64,000 bases of DNA. Origin: Paenibacillus catalpae. Lineage in GTDB: Bacteria; Bacillota; Bacilli; Paenibacillales; Paenibacillaceae. This document shows positions 60,569 through 64,000 of the stretch, in pieces. The DNA lies in assembly GCF_900112695.1 (NCBI RefSeq), contig NZ_FOMT01000006.1, positions 1-64,000 on the forward strand. Reading direction: 5' to 3'. The notes under the pieces were generated by a model. The model was not told where the DNA came from, did not search any database, and saw nothing but the letters and a program-made list of their open reading frames with translations. Both the position numbers and the translations under genes were made by a program. Position 1 is the first letter of the stretch; every line of letters starts with the position of its first letter.

Positions 60569-61435
60569 TCAGCCATGAAGAACACTCCCGTCAAGAAACT
60601 CACGGCTATATATGTCGGAAATTCTGTCCAGTACGCGCGGCGCATGTTCTGCAAATTTCAATTCCGAAACCCGGCCTTTCAACAAAAATACGCCGGACTT
60701 ATCGCGGTGGTTGCCGAGGGCTCCCTCATATAATTGGTCGGCGCCATGGGTAGGCGGAGAGGAAAGAACCTTAAAAAGCAGTTCGAACCATGCCGGCATT
60801 CCCGAATCTTTTCCTTTTTTTAGAGTGTTGTTAAGTCCCGGGTCAACGCTGCGGATCTTGATGCCTTCCTTGGCAAGTTGCGGCGCCACGGCTTGAGTCC
60901 ACAACGATAGCGCCAACTTTGAGGCCGCATAAGGACCAACCATTTTGCGGAAGGTTTTGGGATGCTCCAGGTTTTCGATTGTAAATTCCTTCGTGAATCT
61001 AAGGACCTGTGATGAAGTGTTAATCACTGTTTTTAATCGGCCGTTTTTCAACAGTTCCTTCAATTCCATCAGAATGATATAAGGAACGACCGTCAACAAT
61101 TCATAATGCTTTTCGCGGCCTTGTTTCGAATAGCTCAGTTCGCTTAAGCCACCTCCGGCGTTGTTGAACAAAATATCGATCTGCTGTTCCTTGCTTTTGA
61201 TTTCCTCCAAAGAGCGTCTCAAGCTGCCATAATCGGCTAGATCCGTCACTTTATAGGCTCGAAGCCTTCCGTTCTTGAGGGCGTTTTGAATGAGCATATC
61301 GTCCGCCGGAAAATCGGAACGGTTCAAAGTAACGACCTGCCAGCTCTGAGACAGAAATTTCCGGGCTAATGCCAACCCGATCCCCTGGCTTGCGCCTGTA
61401 ATCAGTGCGATATGTTCTCGTTGGTTCGTATTCAA
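60569..61435 (-). CDS. SDR family oxidoreductase
   Basis: A 288-residue short-chain dehydrogenase/reductase with cofactor motif TGASQGIG, NNAGG and catalytic YAASK. Substrate unknown. TTG start with GGAGGGAGGAC about 8 bases upstream. It is 49 bases after the MDR gene, so probably third in an operon with the MDR and second SDR genes. Confidence 0.9.
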   Translation of the reverse strand: MNTNQREHIALITGASQGIGLALARKFLSQSWQVVTLNRSDFPADDMLIQNALKNGRLRAYKVTDLADYGSLRRSLEEIKSKEQQIDILFNNAGGGLSELSYSKQGREKHYELLTVVPYIILMELKELLKNGRLKTVINTSSQVLRFTKEFTIENLEHPKTFRKMVGPYAASKLALSLWTQAVAPQLAKEGIKIRSVDPGLNNTLKKGKDSGMPAWFELLFKVLSSPPTHGADQLYEGALGNHRDKSGVFLLKGRVSELKFAEHAPRVLDRISDIYSREFLDGSVLHG

Positions 61436-61484
61436 CGGATGTCCTCCCTCCTATTTCAAAATACTCTCCTCTTATTTGCGCACA

Positions 61485-62483
61485 TCAGTCGGCGGCGGGC
61501 AGGAGAATCAGTTTGCCGTGGGCATGCCCACTCTGACTGATTTCGAGGGCTGTTCGCCAGTCGTCGAGTGAGAAAGTCTGGGCGACTGGGATGGTGAACT
61601 TGCCGTCTGCGGTGTACTGGGCGAAGTCGCCAACAACGTCATAACGCAAGGAATGTTCTTCTCCGTAGCTGGCGCGAACGCCAAGTTCGGCGGCTGAAGC
61701 GAAATCGCTTACGGTTAGGACGCGCTGGGGAATCCCATTGGCGATACGAATCAGATCTTTCATTGCTCCGCTGATCGGTGCGGCATCCAGTACGAGGTCA
61801 ACCGGCTGCTTCGCCAGTGCTAACACTCGATCGACCATTCCATCACCGTACGAGGTCACCGTCGCCCCCATGGCGCGGAGTTGGTCGGCGTAGGTGGCAC
61901 CAGCGGTTGCGACCACACGAGCGCCGCGCATAAGGACGATCTGGACGGCGGCGAAGCCAACGGTTGTGCCGGCTCCGTGCACGAGTACGGTCTGGCCCGA
62001 CCTCACCCCGAGAGTATCAATCCCCCGGTAGGCGGTTTCGACCGCCATTGGCAGTGCTGCAGCCTGTATAAAGTCGAGTCCGGCCGGCATGCGGAACCAG
62101 TAGTACATAATCGCTCGGTCCGACGCACCGGCGCTCGATCCGTCCATAAAATCGGCGGCACCAAGAACCGCATCACCAATAGCGACATCGGTTACGCCCT
62201 CTCCAACCGCGTCTACAATCCCCGACACGTCCAGTCCAATACCGCGAGGCAACGGCAGTTGACCGGCAAAGTGTCCTCGGCACATCCCCCAGTCAACCGG
62301 ATTTAACCCACAAGCGCGTACGCTCACGCGAATGCGTCCCGGGCCTGGTTCGGGGATCGTCACCTCCTCCAAGCGCAAGACATCGGCCGGTTCGCCGTAG
62401 TCGCGGAACCGGATCGTCCGCATGGTAACAGGGTTAGATGCTTGATTCTTAAAATCTTTGCTCGATGTATCCCAATTGTCCAT
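61485..62483 (-). CDS. NADP-dependent alcohol dehydrogenase/quinone oxidoreductase (MDR family)
   Basis: A 332-residue medium-chain dehydrogenase: GroES-like N-terminal domain (GLNPVDWGMCRG, GLDVSGIVDAVG) and Rossmann fold with VLVHGAGTTVGFAAVQI. No structural zinc cysteines are evident, as in zeta-crystallin-like quinone reductases. GGAGGG site upstream of ATG. It follows the SDR at 62506 by 22 bases. Confidence 0.9.
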   Translation of the reverse strand: MDNWDTSSKDFKNQASNPVTMRTIRFRDYGEPADVLRLEEVTIPEPGPGRIRVSVRACGLNPVDWGMCRGHFAGQLPLPRGIGLDVSGIVDAVGEGVTDVAIGDAVLGAADFMDGSSAGASDRAIMYYWFRMPAGLDFIQAAALPMAVETAYRGIDTLGVRSGQTVLVHGAGTTVGFAAVQIVLMRGARVVATAGATYADQLRAMGATVTSYGDGMVDRVLALAKQPVDLVLDAAPISGAMKDLIRIANGIPQRVLTVSDFASAAELGVRASYGEEHSLRYDVVGDFAQYTADGKFTIPVAQTFSLDDWRTALEISQSGHAHGKLILLPAAD

Positions 62484-62505
62484 ATTGATTTTCCCTCCAT
62501 TTTAC

Positions 62506-63264
62506 TCAGATCTGGGAGCCGCCTCCGTCGACAGGGAACTCAGCCCCGGTAGTATAGGTGGCGTCAAATGCTAGGAATGCTACGACTTTGGCGACCTCGA
62601 CTGGATCGCCCAAACGCAACATCGGGATCTGCTGTGTCATCTGTGCCTTTGTCTGTTCGGCAGCTTCTTTCGGCATTGATTTCTCTAAGATACCTGTGTC
62701 AATGACGCCGGGACTGACTGCGTTGACACGAATATTTCGAGATAATAACTCGCGTGCCAGACTTCGAGTCATGGAGCGTAGCGCCGCTTTGCTAGCTGCG
62801 TACGCACTGAGCATTGGGAGACCCACTACGTTCACGATTGAAGTGGTAAGCACTACCCCGCTGCCTGTGCTCAGGAGCGGAACGAGTTTTTGTACGGTGA
62901 AGTACGGCCCTTTGGCGTTGATTGTAAGTATCTCGTCGTACGTTTCTTCGGTTGTTGACTCGAAAGGGACAAAGCCGGTGACACCTGCGTTAACGAACAG
63001 GGCATCTATTGTTCCGAATTCAACTTTCACTCGATCGGCCAACGCGGCGATATCCTTCAATGAGGCGGCATCGCTCAAGAACGCCATTGCGTTGTTGCCG
63101 AGTTGTTCACGAGCCGCGTCAAGCGTCGCCTGGTTACGTCCGGTAATCAGAACGTGTGCTCCGTCATCCACTAGCAACTTCGCTGTCGCTAGACCGATTC
63201 CACTGCTGCCTCCCGTAATCACGACTTTCTTGCCGGAGAATTTGCCATTACTGGATGGTTCCAT
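62506..63264 (-). CDS. SDR family oxidoreductase (glucose-dehydrogenase-like)
   Basis: A 252-residue classical SDR: TGGSSGIGLATAKLL, NAGVTG, catalytic YAASK in AYAASKAALR, and C-terminal TGAEFPVDGGGSQI. Substrate unknown. First gene of the minus-strand redox operon and divergent from the TetR gene, with the operator in between. Confidence 0.92.
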   Translation of the reverse strand: MEPSSNGKFSGKKVVITGGSSGIGLATAKLLVDDGAHVLITGRNQATLDAAREQLGNNAMAFLSDAASLKDIAALADRVKVEFGTIDALFVNAGVTGFVPFESTTEETYDEILTINAKGPYFTVQKLVPLLSTGSGVVLTTSIVNVVGLPMLSAYAASKAALRSMTRSLARELLSRNIRVNAVSPGVIDTGILEKSMPKEAAEQTKAQMTQQIPMLRLGDPVEVAKVVAFLAFDATYTTGAEFPVDGGGSQI

Positions 63265-63334
63265 TTGAATCGTCCTCCCTTTGTATAATCCGCAATCGGA
63301 TGATTAGGTACAGGAACGATTATACAACAAACTA

Positions 63335-63369
63335 TTAACTAAATAAACTAAATTAATAAAATTAGTTAA
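63335..63369. promoter_or_regulatory. Inverted-repeat operator between redox operon and TetR gene
   Basis: TTAACTAA (63335-63342) and TTAGTTAA (63362-63369) are perfect complements 19 bases apart, and AACTAA recurs at 63346-63351. The region is very AT-rich. Likely bound by the adjacent TetR protein. Confidence 0.6.
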
Positions 63370-63459
63370 CTTAATTCATTTAATTATTGATGTAAATAAA
63401 AAGCCAGCAAATTTGCTATAATGCATTTGATACGCATCACCAGAGAGGGGCACTTATTC

Positions 63460-64000
63460 GTGAGAAAAGCTGTGAGTGTGGAGACATATATAGAAAAAAT
63501 AAAACCCGTTATAAGAAGGACAAAATTTAGCCAGCTGAAAGTCGACGATCTCGCAAAATATATGGATATCAGCAAAGTGACACTATATAAGTATTTTGCC
63601 TCCAAAGATGACATTATCGAACAAGTTGTAAATTATTACATTGATTACTCGAAGAAAGATGACGCCACGGCCAAAGATGATTCCGTCTCTTTTTTGGAAA
63701 GGTTTCAAATCACGTTTTTACAATCTTTGATGTGTGCCATGTATATCTCCGATTTGTTCTTGCAAGATCTGAAGGAATTTTATCCGCACCATTTTGAGAA
63801 TCTGTCAGTTGCCCTGCAAAACCGGAATAAAAGCTTACAAACTTTTTTTGAATCCGGAATGGAGCAACAGATTTTCAACAGATTGAATGCCGTGTTGTAT
63901 ATGGTCCAAGATGACGCTGTGCTGCGGCGTTTTATAGAGCCGTCATTTACGATTCAGTATGATATCACTTTGAAGCAGGCAATTATGGACTTCTACCACA
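63460..64000 (+). CDS. TetR/AcrR family regulator (3' end beyond the window)
   Basis: The first 180 residues of a TetR-type repressor: helix-turn-helix LKVDDLAKYMDISKVTLYKYFASKDDIIEQVV at the N-terminus and an all-helical ligand domain; no stop before the window end. GTG start with GAGAGGGG 9 bases upstream. Low G+C compared with the redox operon. It probably represses the divergent operon. Confidence 0.9.
   Translation, partial: MRKAVSVETYIEKIKPVIRRTKFSQLKVDDLAKYMDISKVTLYKYFASKDDIIEQVVNYYIDYSKKDDATAKDDSVSFLERFQITFLQSLMCAMYISDLFLQDLKEFYPHHFENLSVALQNRNKSLQTFFESGMEQQIFNRLNAVLYMVQDDAVLRRFIEPSFTIQYDITLKQAIMDFYH

Noticed and set aside
60372..60733. Open frames on both strands over the VOC/SDR junction
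   Set aside because: No ribosome sites or motifs; they arise from the GC-rich rearranged stretch and antisense of the SDR gene.

Overview
The window is a Paenibacillus-like (Paenibacillaceae, Bacillota) chromosome segment centred on the replication origin. Three things point there: the classical Gram-positive oriC gene order (rnpA-rpmH-oriC-dnaA-dnaN-yaaA-recF-remB-gyrB-gyrA), spore-forming lineage markers (yyaC, a YheC/D-type protein, spo0J/soj), and the wal (yyc) cluster in its usual place near the origin. Most genes point away from oriC: leftward genes are on the minus strand and rightward genes on the plus strand.

Left arm, 1-11.3 kb (minus). The left edge holds the promoter and leader of a ribosomal RNA operon whose genes lie outside the window. 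An HD-GYP gene, gyrA, gyrB, remB, recF, yaaA, dnaN and dnaA follow. A head-on YheC/D ATP-grasp gene separates gyrA from gyrB. The origin is bipartite. DnaA boxes lie upstream of dnaA (about 11.46-11.73 kb). The dnaA-dnaN gap (about 9.84-9.93 kb) holds DnaA boxes, a GC spacer and a clear DnaA-trio beside an AT-rich stretch.

Right arm, 11.9-31.7 kb. rpmH-rnpA-yidC-jag-mnmE-mnmG-rsmG is followed by noc-soj-spo0J with two perfect parS sites, one of them built into a terminator hairpin. Next come a cysteine-desulfurase-like enzyme, a DUF4446 protein, yyaC, a DUF3343 protein, an MscS channel, a DUF951 protein, tRNA-Ser(CGA), an FAD protein, yjzC, rpsF-ssb-rpsR, and a yjlC-ndh respiratory operon with a Rex-like operator. 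A CPA2 antiporter closes this part.

31.7-54.8 kb. A CNNM/CorC-type membrane protein, small DUF proteins, a CBS protein, yybS-gdpP-rplI-dnaB, purA with two PurR boxes, a LysM/G5/M23 cell-wall peptidase, walRKHIJ and an HtrA-type protease, a DUF4097 protein, ynfA, a small CxxH/CxxC protein, an ankyrin protein and rlmH.

Accessory end, 55.3-64 kb. Immediately after rlmH lies a block with visibly lower G+C: a Bce-type two-component system plus ABC transporter, with a BceR-type operator between the divergent halves. It ends at 59,982-60,010 in a second copy of the 3' tail of rlmH that differs only at silent codon positions. That is the signature of SCC-type cassettes, which integrate at the rlmH 3' end, and it is the most unusual signal here. 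No recombinase is visible in the window. Beyond it are a 5'-truncated VOC-family remnant, an SDR/MDR/SDR redox operon, and a divergent TetR regulator cut by the window end, with an inverted-repeat operator between them.
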